From CAYSPU01 sp964432995 (GTDB taxonomy: Bacteria; Verrucomicrobiota; Verrucomicrobiia; Limisphaerales; JAHDYP01), in assembly GCA_964432995.1 (NCBI GenBank), contig CAYSPU010000036.1, forward strand, positions 1 to 29,771: a DNA stretch of 29,771 nt. Direction: 5' to 3'. Below, in pieces: positions 1-9,719 of this stretch. The notes under the pieces are model-generated. The model saw nothing but the letters and a program-made list of their open reading frames with translations. It did not search any database and had not been told where the DNA came from. A program made the position numbers and the translations under genes. Numbering within the stretch: position 1 is the stretch's first letter; each line of letters starts with the position of its first letter.

Positions 1-1
1 C

Positions 2-1213
2 GTCGGGATCGTTGTTCTCGCGGCGGTGACGTGCCTGTTGTCGCGGCTCGCGCCGGCGGCGCCGTCGGTGGATCGGTCCCTGGTCTTCATTGGGGCGGTG
101 GAGCGCGGCGAGATGTTGCGCGAGGTGCGGGGCAACGGGACGCTGGTTCCCGAGGAAGTGCAGTGGATCCCGACGATCAACTCGGCGCGGGTGGCCAAGA
201 TCCTGGTGTTGCCGGGAGCGGTGGTGAAGGCGGAGACGGTCTTGGTGGAATTGACAAACCCGGAAGTGGAACGCGCGGCGTTCGATGCCGAATGGGCGTT
301 GCGGGCGGCGGAATCCGATCTGGCCAACCTGCGGGTTCAACTCCAGACCCAGGCGCTGAATCAGCAGGCGGCGGTCGCCAGCACGCAAGCCGCTTACTCC
401 AGCGCCCGGCTCGAATTTGAAGCCAACGAGCAACTGGCCAAGGACGGTCTTGTGCCCCAGATTCTGCTGAAGCAGTCGCGGACACGTTCGGAAGAGCTTG
501 CCAAGTTGCTCGAGATCGAGCAGGAACGACTCAAGATCCAGGCGGAAGCCACCCGGGCCCAGTCGGTCGCCCAAGAAGCCAGGGTCGAACAAGCCCGCGC
601 GTTGCTCGCCCTGAAACGCCAGCACGCCGAGGCTTTGAAGATCCGCGCCGGTTTCGACGGCGTGTTGCAGAAGCTCGGCGACGCCTCCACGCTGCAGGTG
701 GGTCAACAGCTTCCCGCTGGCGCGGGCGTGGCCCGCGTGGCCAATCCCGCCCGCCTCAAGGCGGAAATCCGCATTTACGAAACCCAGGCCAAGGACATCC
801 TGTCGGGGCAGAAAGCCACGATCAAGACGCTGAGCGGCGATGTCATCCCCGGTCGCGTGGCCCGCGTCGATCCCGCGGTGCTGAACGGGACGGTCCTGGT
901 GGACGTGGCGCTCGAAGGCGCGCTTCCCAAGGGCGCGCGCACCGATCTCGGCGTGGATGGCACCATCGAGTTGGACCGACTGGAGGACGCGCTGCATGTG
1001 GGCAAGCCCGTCAACGCCACTTCGGAGGGCGCGGTCAGCCTCTTCCGCCTCCTGCCCGGCGGCCGCGAGGCCCGCCGCGTCACCGTCCGCCTCGGCCGCA
1101 GCTCCGTAAACGAAGTTGAAATCCTCGATGGCCTCCAGGAAGGCGACCAGGTGGTGTTGTCGGACACCGCCGTCCCTCCGTGGAGCAGCCACGACCGCGT
1201 TCGCCTGAACTGA
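2..1213 (+). CDS. HlyD/MacA-like periplasmic adaptor (membrane fusion) protein, 5' truncated by window edge
   Basis: This is the adaptor subunit of a tripartite ABC efflux pump, bridging an inner-membrane transporter to an outer-membrane channel. The reading frame is open to the left edge: codons before the first in-window GTG (26) read VGIVVLAAVTCLL, a membrane-anchor helix, so the true start lies upstream. Next comes a lipoyl-like half motif (NSARVAKILVLPGAVVKAETVLVEL). A long Ala/Gln/Glu-rich alpha-hairpin coiled coil follows at about 270-640, then the second lipoyl half (FDGVLQKLG...VGQQLPAGAGVARV). Beta-barrel and membrane-proximal domains complete it (QAKDILSGQKATIKTLSGDVIPGRVARVDP). 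The ATPase gene starts one base after the stop, so the two belong to one operon. The family assignment is firm; the exported substrate is unknown, and no outer-membrane partner is in the window. Confidence 0.88.
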   Translation, partial: VGIVVLAAVTCLLSRLAPAAPSVDRSLVFIGAVERGEMLREVRGNGTLVPEEVQWIPTINSARVAKILVLPGAVVKAETVLVELTNPEVERAAFDAEWALRAAESDLANLRVQLQTQALNQQAAVASTQAAYSSARLEFEANEQLAKDGLVPQILLKQSRTRSEELAKLLEIEQERLKIQAEATRAQSVAQEARVEQARALLALKRQHAEALKIRAGFDGVLQKLGDASTLQVGQQLPAGAGVARVANPARLKAEIRIYETQAKDILSGQKATIKTLSGDVIPGRVARVDPAVLNGTVLVDVALEGALPKGARTDLGVDGTIELDRLEDALHVGKPVNATSEGAVSLFRLLPGGREARRVTVRLGRSSVNEVEILDGLQEGDQVVLSDTAVPPWSSHDRVRLN

Positions 1214-1214
1214 C

Positions 1215-1913
1215 ATGAGCACGAACCATCACCCCTTGATCCGCCTCGAAGACATCACCAAGGTGTTCTACACGGACGAGGTCGAAACCCACGCGCTCTC
1301 GGGCGTTCACCTCGAGATCTGCAAGGGCGAGTATGTCTCGATTGCCGGGCCTTCCGGCTGCGGGAAGTCGACCCTCCTCTCCATCCTTGGATTGCTGGAT
1401 ACGCCCACCTCGGGCGGCTACTGGCTCAACGAGCATGCCGTGGCCAACCTGGACAACGCCGCCCGGGCGCGCATCCGGAACCGCGAGGTCGGGTTCATCT
1501 TCCAGAGCTTCAATCTCATCGGGGACCTCACCGTCTTCGAGAATGTGGAACTGCCGCTGACCTATCGCAGCATGGCGGCGGGCGAACGCCGGGAGCGCGT
1601 CGAAGGCGCCCTCGAAAAGGTGGGCATGGCGCATCGCGTCAAGCATTACCCCTCCCAGCTCTCCGGCGGTCAGCAGCGAAGGGTGGCGGTGGCGCGCGCC
1701 CTTGCCGGCAAACCATCCATCCTTCTCGCCGACGAGCCGACCGGCAATCTCGACTCGAAGAACGGCGAAGCCGTCATGGAACTGCTGCACGACCTCCACC
1801 GCGAGGGCGCGACGTTGTGCATGGTAACCCACGACCCGCGCTTCGCCCGCCACGCCGCCCGAACCATCCAGTTGTTCGACGGCCGGATCGTCGAGGAACA
1901 GATCGAAGCATAG
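1215..1913 (+). CDS. ABC transporter ATP-binding protein, MacB/LolD type
   Basis: This cytoplasmic ATPase powers the neighbouring permease. At 232 residues it has the usual length for a LolD/MacB-type nucleotide-binding domain. All motifs are intact: Walker A GPSGCGKST (45-53), Q-loop in FQSFNLIGDLTVFENVELPL, signature LSGGQQRRVAVARAL starting at 149, Walker B ILLADEPTGNLDS at about 169, and the H-loop in MVTHDPR. The ENVELPL and DEPTGNLDS segments are typical of the macrolide/lipoprotein exporter subfamily. It sits between the adaptor (1-base gap) and the permease (6-base gap), so the three are almost certainly co-transcribed. The substrate cannot be deduced. Confidence 0.95.
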   Translation: MSTNHHPLIRLEDITKVFYTDEVETHALSGVHLEICKGEYVSIAGPSGCGKSTLLSILGLLDTPTSGGYWLNEHAVANLDNAARARIRNREVGFIFQSFNLIGDLTVFENVELPLTYRSMAAGERRERVEGALEKVGMAHRVKHYPSQLSGGQQRRVAVARALAGKPSILLADEPTGNLDSKNGEAVMELLHDLHREGATLCMVTHDPRFARHAARTIQLFDGRIVEEQIEA

Positions 1914-1919
1914 CTTTCC

Positions 1920-4346
1920 ATGAACGATCTGCGTTTTGCCCTTCGGCAGTTGTTAAAGTTCCCGGGATTCGCGGCTGCGGTGGTCCTCACCCTGGTGCTG
2001 GGGATTGGGTCCACGACCACGGTCTTCTGCTGGATCCAGTCCGTCCTGCTGCGCCCCTTCCCCGGCGTGCGCGATCCGGGTCGGCTGGTGGTTCTCTGCT
2101 CCACCATCGGCTCCCGCCCCATCGATACCGTGTCGTACCCGAATGTGAAGGACTACGCCACGCTCACGAACACCTTCGCCGGGGTGATTGCCTCCCAGAT
2201 GAGCCCCGCCTGCCTGACCATCGACGGGCAGCCGCAGTGGATCTACGGCCAGATCACCACTGCGAACTTCTTCGAGGTGCTGGGCGTGCGCCCGGCCCTG
2301 GGACGGTTCTTCCTCGCGGACGAAGAGCGTGCGCGCGGCGGCGCGCCGGTCCTGGTGATCAGCCACGCGCTCTGGCAGCAGCGGTTCGGTGGCGACCCCG
2401 CCATCCTGAATCGCGCGGTCGATCTCAACCGGCACACGTTCACCATCGTGGGCGTGGCACCGCCCGACTTCCGGGGCACGATGAGCGGCTTGAGCTGCGA
2501 CTTCTGGGCCCCGATCGTCATGCACCAGGAAGTCGCCCACTTCGGCAGCCTCACCGAACGCAGCGACAACTGGCTGCACACGATCGCCCGCCTGCAGCCC
2601 GGCGTTGCGATTCCCGAGGCGCAAGTGGCGGCAGACACCGTCTCGCGGCAACTCGAACAGGCCTACCCGGACGCGAACCGGGAGAAAGGCTTGCAGGTGC
2701 TGCCGCCGTACAAATCGCCGTGGGGCGGGCAGGCGTACTTTCTGCCGGTGCTCAAGCTGCTTCTCGGGGTGAGCCTCGGGGTGCTGCTGATCGTGGCGGC
2801 CAACGTCGCCAACCTGCTGCTGGCGCGCGCCCTGGGTCGGCAGAAGGAGATCGCCATCCGCATGGCGCTGGGGGTCAGCAGCCGGCGGTTGCTTGCGCAG
2901 TTGATGACGGAGAGCCTGGTGTTCGCCCTTTTGGGCGGGGTGGGGGGAACTTTGATGGCCCATTGGACGTCGCAGCTCTTCGAGTTGTTCGTTCCGAACA
3001 CCTACCTGCCCGTGGGCTACACGTTCCACGTGAACGCTCAGACGTTGCTCTTCACCCTCGCGGTGACCTTGGCGACGGCGCTGCTCTTCGGGCTGATGCC
3101 CGCCCTGCAGTTGCTCCGCACCAACCTCCATGATGTGCTCAAGGAAGGCGGGCGCACCTCCGCCAGCGCCACACCCCATCTCCGTCTGCGCAGCGTCCTG
3201 GTCGCCTCCGAAGTGGCCCTGGCCCTCCTGTTGCTGGTCGGAGCCGGCCTTTGCCTGCAAGGCTTCCGCCGGGCGCGGCAGGTCGATCCCGGTTTCGATC
3301 CCAAACAGTCCCTGGTGGCCGGCCTGCGGCTCGGAGCCCACGGTTACACCGAAGAAACCGGGATCCTGTTCTACCGCCGCCTCCACGAGCGACTGAGCCA
3401 GTCGCCCGGCGTCCGCAGCGTGGCCTTGAGCAGTTGGTTCCCCTTGGGCTTCGAGGGAGGCAGCGGCTGCGATGTCGCCCCGGAAGGCTATCAGCGCGCA
3501 CCGAACGAGGATACCGACGCCGGTTACTCCATCATCTCCCCGCGCTACTTCGAAACCATGCGCATCCGGTTGCTCGAGGGCCGCGACTTCCGCGACACCG
3601 ATGACTTCCAAGCTCCGCGGGTCGCCGTCGTCAATGAGGCCCTCGCCCAGCGCTTCTGGCCCGGACAAAGCGCGCTGGGACGCCGGTTCGAAGCCTTGGG
3701 ACGAACGCTCACCATCGTGGGCGTCGTCGCCACGGGGAAATACCGAGCGCTGAGCGAACCGCCCCGGCCGTATGTCTACCTCCCCTATACCCAGGGTGCC
3801 TGGGACCTCAACCTCGGCCTCGTCGTCCGCACCGAGGCTGCTCCCGAAGGAATCATCTCCGCACTCCGCCGCGAAATCCACGCCCTCGACCAGGGGGTCG
3901 AGGTGTGGGCCGCTCTTTCCTACGTGGACTACATCCAGGCCGTGTTCCTCGCCCAGCGGGTGACGGCGTCGCTCCTGGTGGTGCTGGGCTCGGTGGCTCT
4001 GCTCCTGGCTTCGCTGGGGATCTACGGCGTGATGGCCTACGTCGTCGGCCAGCGGCGACATGAGATCGGATTGCGCATGGCGCTCGGCGCCGGCATCCCG
4101 GCCGTCATCCGCCTCATCATGGGACGGGGCATGGCCTTGACCGGTGCGGGAATGCTGGCGGGACTCGTCGCTTCCATCGTGATGACCCGCTTGCTGGCCG
4201 GTTTCCTCTACGGCGTCAACCCGCTCGATCCGCTCATCTTCGCCAGCACCCTGGCCTTGCTCGGCGCCGTCGCCGCCGCCGCCTGCCTGCTCCCCGCCCT
4301 GCGCGCCGCACAAGTCGACCCCGTCGTCGCCCTCCGCGGAGAATGA
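1920..4346 (+). CDS. MacB-like ABC permease with two FtsX domains (ADOP-like)
   Basis: This 808-residue inner-membrane permease has a duplicated layout. An N-terminal segment (MNDLRFALRQLLKFPGF, then a helix at about 18-40) leads into a MacB-type periplasmic core domain. An FtsX four-helix module follows at about 273-400, including RQKEIAIRMALGVSSRRLL. A second helix lies at about 425-445, then a second periplasmic core domain. A second FtsX module starts at about 680 and includes GQRRHEIGLRMALGAG and the terminal QVDPVVALRGE. Classical MacB has one such module fused to an ATPase. The duplicated form without an ATPase matches the 'acidobacterial duplicated orphan permease' type, common in Acidobacteria and Verrucomicrobia. 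Here it is not an orphan, because an ATPase and an adaptor precede it. The substrate is unknown. Confidence 0.93.
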   Translation: MNDLRFALRQLLKFPGFAAAVVLTLVLGIGSTTTVFCWIQSVLLRPFPGVRDPGRLVVLCSTIGSRPIDTVSYPNVKDYATLTNTFAGVIASQMSPACLTIDGQPQWIYGQITTANFFEVLGVRPALGRFFLADEERARGGAPVLVISHALWQQRFGGDPAILNRAVDLNRHTFTIVGVAPPDFRGTMSGLSCDFWAPIVMHQEVAHFGSLTERSDNWLHTIARLQPGVAIPEAQVAADTVSRQLEQAYPDANREKGLQVLPPYKSPWGGQAYFLPVLKLLLGVSLGVLLIVAANVANLLLARALGRQKEIAIRMALGVSSRRLLAQLMTESLVFALLGGVGGTLMAHWTSQLFELFVPNTYLPVGYTFHVNAQTLLFTLAVTLATALLFGLMPALQLLRTNLHDVLKEGGRTSASATPHLRLRSVLVASEVALALLLLVGAGLCLQGFRRARQVDPGFDPKQSLVAGLRLGAHGYTEETGILFYRRLHERLSQSPGVRSVALSSWFPLGFEGGSGCDVAPEGYQRAPNEDTDAGYSIISPRYFETMRIRLLEGRDFRDTDDFQAPRVAVVNEALAQRFWPGQSALGRRFEALGRTLTIVGVVATGKYRALSEPPRPYVYLPYTQGAWDLNLGLVVRTEAAPEGIISALRREIHALDQGVEVWAALSYVDYIQAVFLAQRVTASLLVVLGSVALLLASLGIYGVMAYVVGQRRHEIGLRMALGAGIPAVIRLIMGRGMALTGAGMLAGLVASIVMTRLLAGFLYGVNPLDPLIFASTLALLGAVAAAACLLPALRAAQVDPVVALRGE

Positions 4347-4404
4347 CGCGCCGGGGAGCAACCAGGCCTTGTCATCGCGTGAGTCTCGCCGCACTCTTCT
4401 CGCG

Positions 4405-7400
4405 ATGAAGCTCGTGTCACTTCGTTCTGCGGCCCTCGTCTGTTTCCGTTGGTTGGCACTGGGTATGGTCGCGGCCCTCCCTCCCCTGCTTGCCCAACCC
4501 GCCGTGGTCATCAACGAGATCCACTACCACCCGGTGGAGGAACCTGCATTCAACGCTGACGGCTCTCCGGTCATGGACCTCTACCACGATGTCCACGAGT
4601 TCCTCGAACTCTTCAATCCCGGCACCGAAGCCGTCAGCCTCCAGGGCTGGGAACTGGCCGGCGGCATCGAATACCACTTCTCTTCGAACGCCGTCATTCA
4701 GCCCAAGCAGTTCCTGGTCATCGCCAAAAATCCCGCGCGCCTCGCCGCCGTGGCCGCGTACGGGTTGACGGCCGGAGACCTCCTGGGACCCTACGACGGG
4801 CAACTGGGCAACAACAACGACACCATCCGGCTCCGCGACGCGAACCACGACCCGGTCGACGCCGTCAGCTATTCGGGGGCCTTTCCGTGGGCGATCAGCG
4901 CCGACGCCCTGGGCGCCGGCCCCGACTTTACCGGGCTGGACCCGGCCGACCACCAGTATCGCGGCCGATCGCTCGAGCGGGTCAGCATCACGCATCCCGC
5001 GAACGACCCGGCGAACTGGCTCGCTTCACCACTGCCGGGGAATCCCAGCCCCGGCCGGTCGAACGCCGTGAGCCGGCTGATCCCCAAACCGGTGGTCATC
5101 CACTTCAGCGCGCAACAGCAAGCCGATGAAGCCGCCCTCATCCGCGCAGGCCAACCGGCCCTCCTCTCCGCCCGCTTCTCCGGCACCAACCAACTCGCCA
5201 ACGTCCGCATCGAGTGGTTTGTGGACAACGTCAACCAGACCAACGAACAGCACACGATCACCGCCATGAACCCCGAAGGCCTGCCCGCCGACGCCCGCTT
5301 CAGCGTCGTCCTCCCGGGCCAGGCCGACCGCGGCGTCGTCCGCTACCGCTTCCTCGCCGACCGCGGCGAGGGCCTCGAAGTGGTGTCCCCGCGCGCGGAC
5401 GATCCCTACGCGTGGCACGCCTACTTCGTCAGCCCCGTGCGGACGTCGACCTATCCCATCTACGATGTCTTCATCTCCTCCGCCAGCCTCACCATCCTGA
5501 ACACGAACATCTCCCAAAGCCCGCGGCGGGTGACCAGCCCCGATCCTCCGGGTTACCCGCGCGAGTCCTGGAATGCCACGCAACCGGCCATCTTCGTTCA
5601 CGACGGTGTCGTCTACGACATTCACCTGCGCCATCACGGGAGCCGCTACAACCGCAGCGCCGGCCGCTACTCCCTCAAGCTCAAGTTCCCGCGCTATCGC
5701 CTGTTCAACGGCTATCAGGGCATCTTCGAGACCGACAAAGGCGACGCGTTTGTCATCGGTCACGGCCTGTTCCAGGCCGCCGGACTGCCCACGTCCAAAG
5801 TCCGGTACGTCGACCTCCACCTCAACGACACGACCATGCGCCGGCTCGAACAGGAGGAAATGGACGATCGCCTGCTCGAACGCTTCTACGCGGCGCAGGA
5901 ACTCCGCAACCCCGGCCTCCCCCCCGAGGAAGTGGGCGAATTCTACAAGTCCGTCGGCGTCATCGGAGGCGTCGAAGGCCCCTATGACATCGGCGACGAA
6001 CGCCGGCTGACCGCCCGGTCGGTCTGGACCACCCAGGCCCTCTACGAATGGACCTACACCATCCAGAGCGCCGAATGGAAACGCGGCTACTACATCACAC
6101 AGATGATCGAGGGCCTCTGGAATGCCCGCGGCGACACCCACTCCAACCCCAACCCCAACATCCCCGCCCTGCGCGCCTGGCTCGAGCAGAACTTCGACAT
6201 CGACAAGACCCTGACCTACCTCGCGGTCCTCAACTGGATGTGTCCCTGGGATGACACCACCCAGAACCACTTCCTCTGGCAGCAGCGCAACGGCCGCTGG
6301 TCTCTCCTCCCCTGGGACTTCGACTCCATGTACGGAAGCGGCGACAACACCCCCGCCACCGCCTCGATCTACATGGGCGAAGTCGGCGACCCCAATAACA
6401 ACTTCCGCGGACCGAACTTCCTCAAAGACAGTTTCTTCAAGGCGTTCCGCGAGGAATACAAACAGCAGCTCTTCCTCCTCAACACCCCCCTCCTCCACCC
6501 GGACAACATCCGCGCGCTCGGCTATGGCGCCATCGGCAGTTTCGCCGATGCCCGGTTCGCCTCCGTCAATGCGCAATGCGGCTACGGCACGTTTCAGCGC
6601 CCGCAGCAGCCGACGCTTCTTGCCCCCGGCAACGGCATCACCGCCTTGCCCCCGCTGGAGTTGCGCAGCTCCGCTTACGGGCATAGCGCCAGCCCCGCAC
6701 CCGCGCACGCCAGCACCACCTGGGAAATCCGCGCCGCCACCGGCAGCTACGATCTCCCCGTCTTCAAAATCACCACCACCACCAATCTCACCAGCCTCCC
6801 CATCCCGTTCGCGTCGCTCGAGTTTGGCCAAACCTACTCCTGGCGGTGCACCCACACCGACGCCAACGGCCACCCATCGCTGGCGTCCGCCGAATCCTCG
6901 TTCAACTTCGGACCATCGTCGTCCGTGGTGACCTTGATCGGCCTCGATGCCACCACCCAATGGCGCTACAACCAGACGGAAGCCGACCCCGCCGGCTGGA
7001 AAGACCCCGACTTCAACGCCGATGGCTGGCCTTCCGGCGCCGCCCTGTTCTACGTCGAAAACTCCGCCCTCCCCGATACCAAGCGCACCCCCCTGAGTCT
7101 CGGCCGCACCACCTACTACTTCCGCACCGAGTTCGACTTCCCCTACAATCCCGACGAGGTGACGCTGCATCTGCAGCATATCGTCGATGACGGCCTGGTC
7201 GTCTACTTGAACGGCACGCCCATCTATCGCGTCAGCATGCCCGAGAGCGGAGTCACCTACAGCACCCTGGCTACCTACACCGTCGGTGACGCCATCGCCG
7301 AAGGCCCCTTCGACATCCACACCTCCGCCCTGGTCCAAGGCCGCAACGTCCTGGCGGTCGAAGTCCACCAGTGCGCTGCCGGCAGCACCGACATCGTCTT

Positions 7401-9714
7401 CGGTCTTTCCCTGCAGGCCACCGTCCCCGCCGTGGCCGGGAACCTCGTCATCAACGAAATCGCCGCCGTCAATCAGGGATCGGTCACCCTCGGCTCCACC
7501 ACTCCCGATTGGCTCGAGCTGTTCAACGCCAGCAGTCAAGCCGTCGACCTCGGTGGCATGCGTCTCACCGACGACATCCTGCAACCAGATCGATACGTCT
7601 TCCCGTCGAACACCGTCCTGGCCGCGCAGGATCACCTGACCGTCTGGTGCGACGACGCCACCACCTCCCCCGGCCTCCACACCGGCTTCGGCCTCAAAGC
7701 CGATGGTCAAACGGTTGTCCTCCTGTCGCGCCAAGACACCAGCGCCGTCATCCACGACGCCGTCACCTACGGTCTCCAGCTCCCCGACCTGACCATCGGC
7801 CGCTACCCCTCGGGATCGGATAACTGGACGCTAACAACTCCGACGCGGAACGCGCCCAACCAGCCTCAAGCGCTCGGCTCGCCCGATACGATCAAGTTCA
7901 ACGAGTGGATGGCCTCTCCCAACACCGGGGACGACTGGCTCGAACTCCACAACCCCGACCCCCTGCCCGTCGACCTCGGCGGCCTTTGCCTGACCGACGA
8001 CCTCGGCGTCCCCATCAACTCGCGCCTGGCCGCACTCTCCTTCCTGGCCGGCAACGGCTTCGTCAAGTTGATCGCCGACGGGAACCCGGAGAACGGTGCG
8101 GATCATCTCGACTTCAAACTCAGTGCCAACGGCGAGACCATCGGCCTGTTCGCCGCCAACGGCACTACCCTGATCGATAGCATCACCTTCGGCACCCAGT
8201 CGGCCGGCACCTCCCAAGGACGCCTCCCGGACGGCGCCGCCACCATCGTCTCTTTTTCCACCACGCACTCTCCCGGCGAAAGCAACTACTTGCCCCTCGA
8301 CAACGTCGTCATCCATGAGGTGCTCACCCACTCCGACCCCCCGCTCGAGGACGCCATCGAGTTGCATAACCCCACGACGACCAGCGTCGACCTCAGCGGG
8401 TGGTATCTCAGCGACAGCCGCGACCAGCTCCGCAAATACTGCATCCCCGCCGGCACGATCCTCCCCCCAGGCGGCTACACGGTCTTCTACGAATACCAGT
8501 TCAACGCGGACACCAACTCCCCCTCGAGCTTCTCCCTCAGCTCGGCGCGCGGCGACCAAGTCCACCTCTCGGCCGCCACCGCCGATGGCAGCGAACTCCT
8601 CGGCTATCGTGCCTCGGTCGACTTCGGTCCCGCCGAGAATGGAGTCACTTTCGGGCATTACCTCACCAGCGTGGGCGCGGATTTCACGGCGCTCTCCAGC
8701 CGGACGCTGGGCGCCGACGCCCCCTCGACCGTGGCCGAATTCCGCCTGGGCACCGGGCTCCCGAACGCCCTGCCCAAAGTCGGCCCGGTGGTGATCAGCG
8801 AGATCCAATACCACCCGCCCGACCTCGGCACCAACGACAACACCCTCGACGAGTTCGTCGAACTCCTCAATATCACCGGCGCCCCCGTCCCCCTGTATGA
8901 TCCGAGTCACCCCACCAACACCTGGCAGTTGGACGACGCCGTCGAGTTCACGTTCCCCACGGGAATTGCGCTGCTTCCCGGCCAGCCCGTGCTCGTCGTC
9001 GGCTTCGATCCCCAAACCAACGCGGCCGCTCTCGCCGAATTCCGCGCCACCTACAGCCTGAGCGAAACCGCAACCATCTTCGGACCCTACGCCGGCAAGC
9101 TGGACAACAGCGCCGAGAGCGTCGAACTGTTCAAACCCGATTCCCCGCAGACAGACGGCCCCGACGCGGGGCTGGTGCCCTATGTGTTAGTGGACCGGGT
9201 GCACTACCGGGATCTGCCACCGTGGCCGCCGGCCGCGGACGGCACCGGCGCCTCGCTCCAACGCCTCAACGTCGCCGCCTACGGCAACGAACCCACCAAC
9301 TGGACCGCCGCGACCCCCACTCCCGCCCAGGCAACCTCGTCCGGCGACCAGGACGGCGACGGCTTGCCCGACGATTGGGAAATCACCTACGGAACCGCGG
9401 TGGATGTGCCCGATGCGGACGCGGATCCCGACGGGGACAATCTGACGAACCTCGAGGAGTACTGGGCCGGCACGCACCCCGGTGACCCGGCTAGCAACCT
9501 CCGCCTCGAGATCGTCGCTGCCGAAAGCGGTTCCATCAACCTCCGGTTCGAGGCGGTCGCCGGTCACACCTACCACCTGCAGCACCGGGACTCGCTCACA
9601 CCTGCCGACTGGCTCCTCCTCGAGTCCATCCCGGCACCACAGACGAATGGCCTCGTGATCGTCACCGACGAAGCGCCGTCCGAGACCCGTTTCTACCGCG
9701 TCGCCACCCCGTAG
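4405..9714 (+). CDS. Giant secreted lamin-tail-domain / CotH kinase-like protein
   Basis: About 1769 residues. The ATG at 4405 is preferred over a TTG at 4369 because it gives a clean Sec signal peptide (MKLVSLRSAALVCFRWLALG, cleavage near LLAQ|PAVV). Five lamin-tail domains begin at about 34 (VVINEIHYHP), 1013 (LVINEIAAVN), 1162 (IKFNEWMASP), 1300 (VVIHEVLTHS) and 1462 (VVISEIQYHPP). Each has the D/E-x-LEL-NP plus VDLGG/DLSGW pattern. A CotH-like domain spans about 390-700, with HLRHHGSRYNRSAGRYSLK and the acidic LLPWDFDSMYG. A galactose-binding-like beta domain lies at about 850-1010. A DQDGDGLPDDWE...DADPDGDNLTNLEEY calcium-binding (TSP3-like) repeat lies near 1650. The C-terminus is a beta domain with a FYRVATP end. 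CotH proteins of spores are kinases; activity here is not shown. It starts 58 bases after the permease stop and may be read through from it. Confidence 0.92.
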   Translation: MKLVSLRSAALVCFRWLALGMVAALPPLLAQPAVVINEIHYHPVEEPAFNADGSPVMDLYHDVHEFLELFNPGTEAVSLQGWELAGGIEYHFSSNAVIQPKQFLVIAKNPARLAAVAAYGLTAGDLLGPYDGQLGNNNDTIRLRDANHDPVDAVSYSGAFPWAISADALGAGPDFTGLDPADHQYRGRSLERVSITHPANDPANWLASPLPGNPSPGRSNAVSRLIPKPVVIHFSAQQQADEAALIRAGQPALLSARFSGTNQLANVRIEWFVDNVNQTNEQHTITAMNPEGLPADARFSVVLPGQADRGVVRYRFLADRGEGLEVVSPRADDPYAWHAYFVSPVRTSTYPIYDVFISSASLTILNTNISQSPRRVTSPDPPGYPRESWNATQPAIFVHDGVVYDIHLRHHGSRYNRSAGRYSLKLKFPRYRLFNGYQGIFETDKGDAFVIGHGLFQAAGLPTSKVRYVDLHLNDTTMRRLEQEEMDDRLLERFYAAQELRNPGLPPEEVGEFYKSVGVIGGVEGPYDIGDERRLTARSVWTTQALYEWTYTIQSAEWKRGYYITQMIEGLWNARGDTHSNPNPNIPALRAWLEQNFDIDKTLTYLAVLNWMCPWDDTTQNHFLWQQRNGRWSLLPWDFDSMYGSGDNTPATASIYMGEVGDPNNNFRGPNFLKDSFFKAFREEYKQQLFLLNTPLLHPDNIRALGYGAIGSFADARFASVNAQCGYGTFQRPQQPTLLAPGNGITALPPLELRSSAYGHSASPAPAHASTTWEIRAATGSYDLPVFKITTTTNLTSLPIPFASLEFGQTYSWRCTHTDANGHPSLASAESSFNFGPSSSVVTLIGLDATTQWRYNQTEADPAGWKDPDFNADGWPSGAALFYVENSALPDTKRTPLSLGRTTYYFRTEFDFPYNPDEVTLHLQHIVDDGLVVYLNGTPIYRVSMPESGVTYSTLATYTVGDAIAEGPFDIHTSALVQGRNVLAVEVHQCAAGSTDIVFGLSLQATVPAVAGNLVINEIAAVNQGSVTLGSTTPDWLELFNASSQAVDLGGMRLTDDILQPDRYVFPSNTVLAAQDHLTVWCDDATTSPGLHTGFGLKADGQTVVLLSRQDTSAVIHDAVTYGLQLPDLTIGRYPSGSDNWTLTTPTRNAPNQPQALGSPDTIKFNEWMASPNTGDDWLELHNPDPLPVDLGGLCLTDDLGVPINSRLAALSFLAGNGFVKLIADGNPENGADHLDFKLSANGETIGLFAANGTTLIDSITFGTQSAGTSQGRLPDGAATIVSFSTTHSPGESNYLPLDNVVIHEVLTHSDPPLEDAIELHNPTTTSVDLSGWYLSDSRDQLRKYCIPAGTILPPGGYTVFYEYQFNADTNSPSSFSLSSARGDQVHLSAATADGSELLGYRASVDFGPAENGVTFGHYLTSVGADFTALSSRTLGADAPSTVAEFRLGTGLPNALPKVGPVVISEIQYHPPDLGTNDNTLDEFVELLNITGAPVPLYDPSHPTNTWQLDDAVEFTFPTGIALLPGQPVLVVGFDPQTNAAALAEFRATYSLSETATIFGPYAGKLDNSAESVELFKPDSPQTDGPDAGLVPYVLVDRVHYRDLPPWPPAADGTGASLQRLNVAAYGNEPTNWTAATPTPAQATSSGDQDGDGLPDDWEITYGTAVDVPDADADPDGDNLTNLEEYWAGTHPGDPASNLRLEIVAAESGSINLRFEAVAGHTYHLQHRDSLTPADWLLLESIPAPQTNGLVIVTDEAPSETRFYRVATP

Positions 9715-9719
9715 ACCGC

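Noticed and set aside
1953..4514. Long antisense open frame (about 850 codons) opposite the permease gene
   Set aside because: Its translation is Gly/Gln/His/Arg-rich low-complexity and it mirrors a well-supported + strand permease; high GC with third-position bias makes such shadows.
5026..7755. Long antisense open frame (about 900 codons) opposite the lamin-tail gene
   Set aside because: Gly/Val/Asp-rich with no domain pattern, fully within the coding sequence of the secreted protein; a composition shadow.
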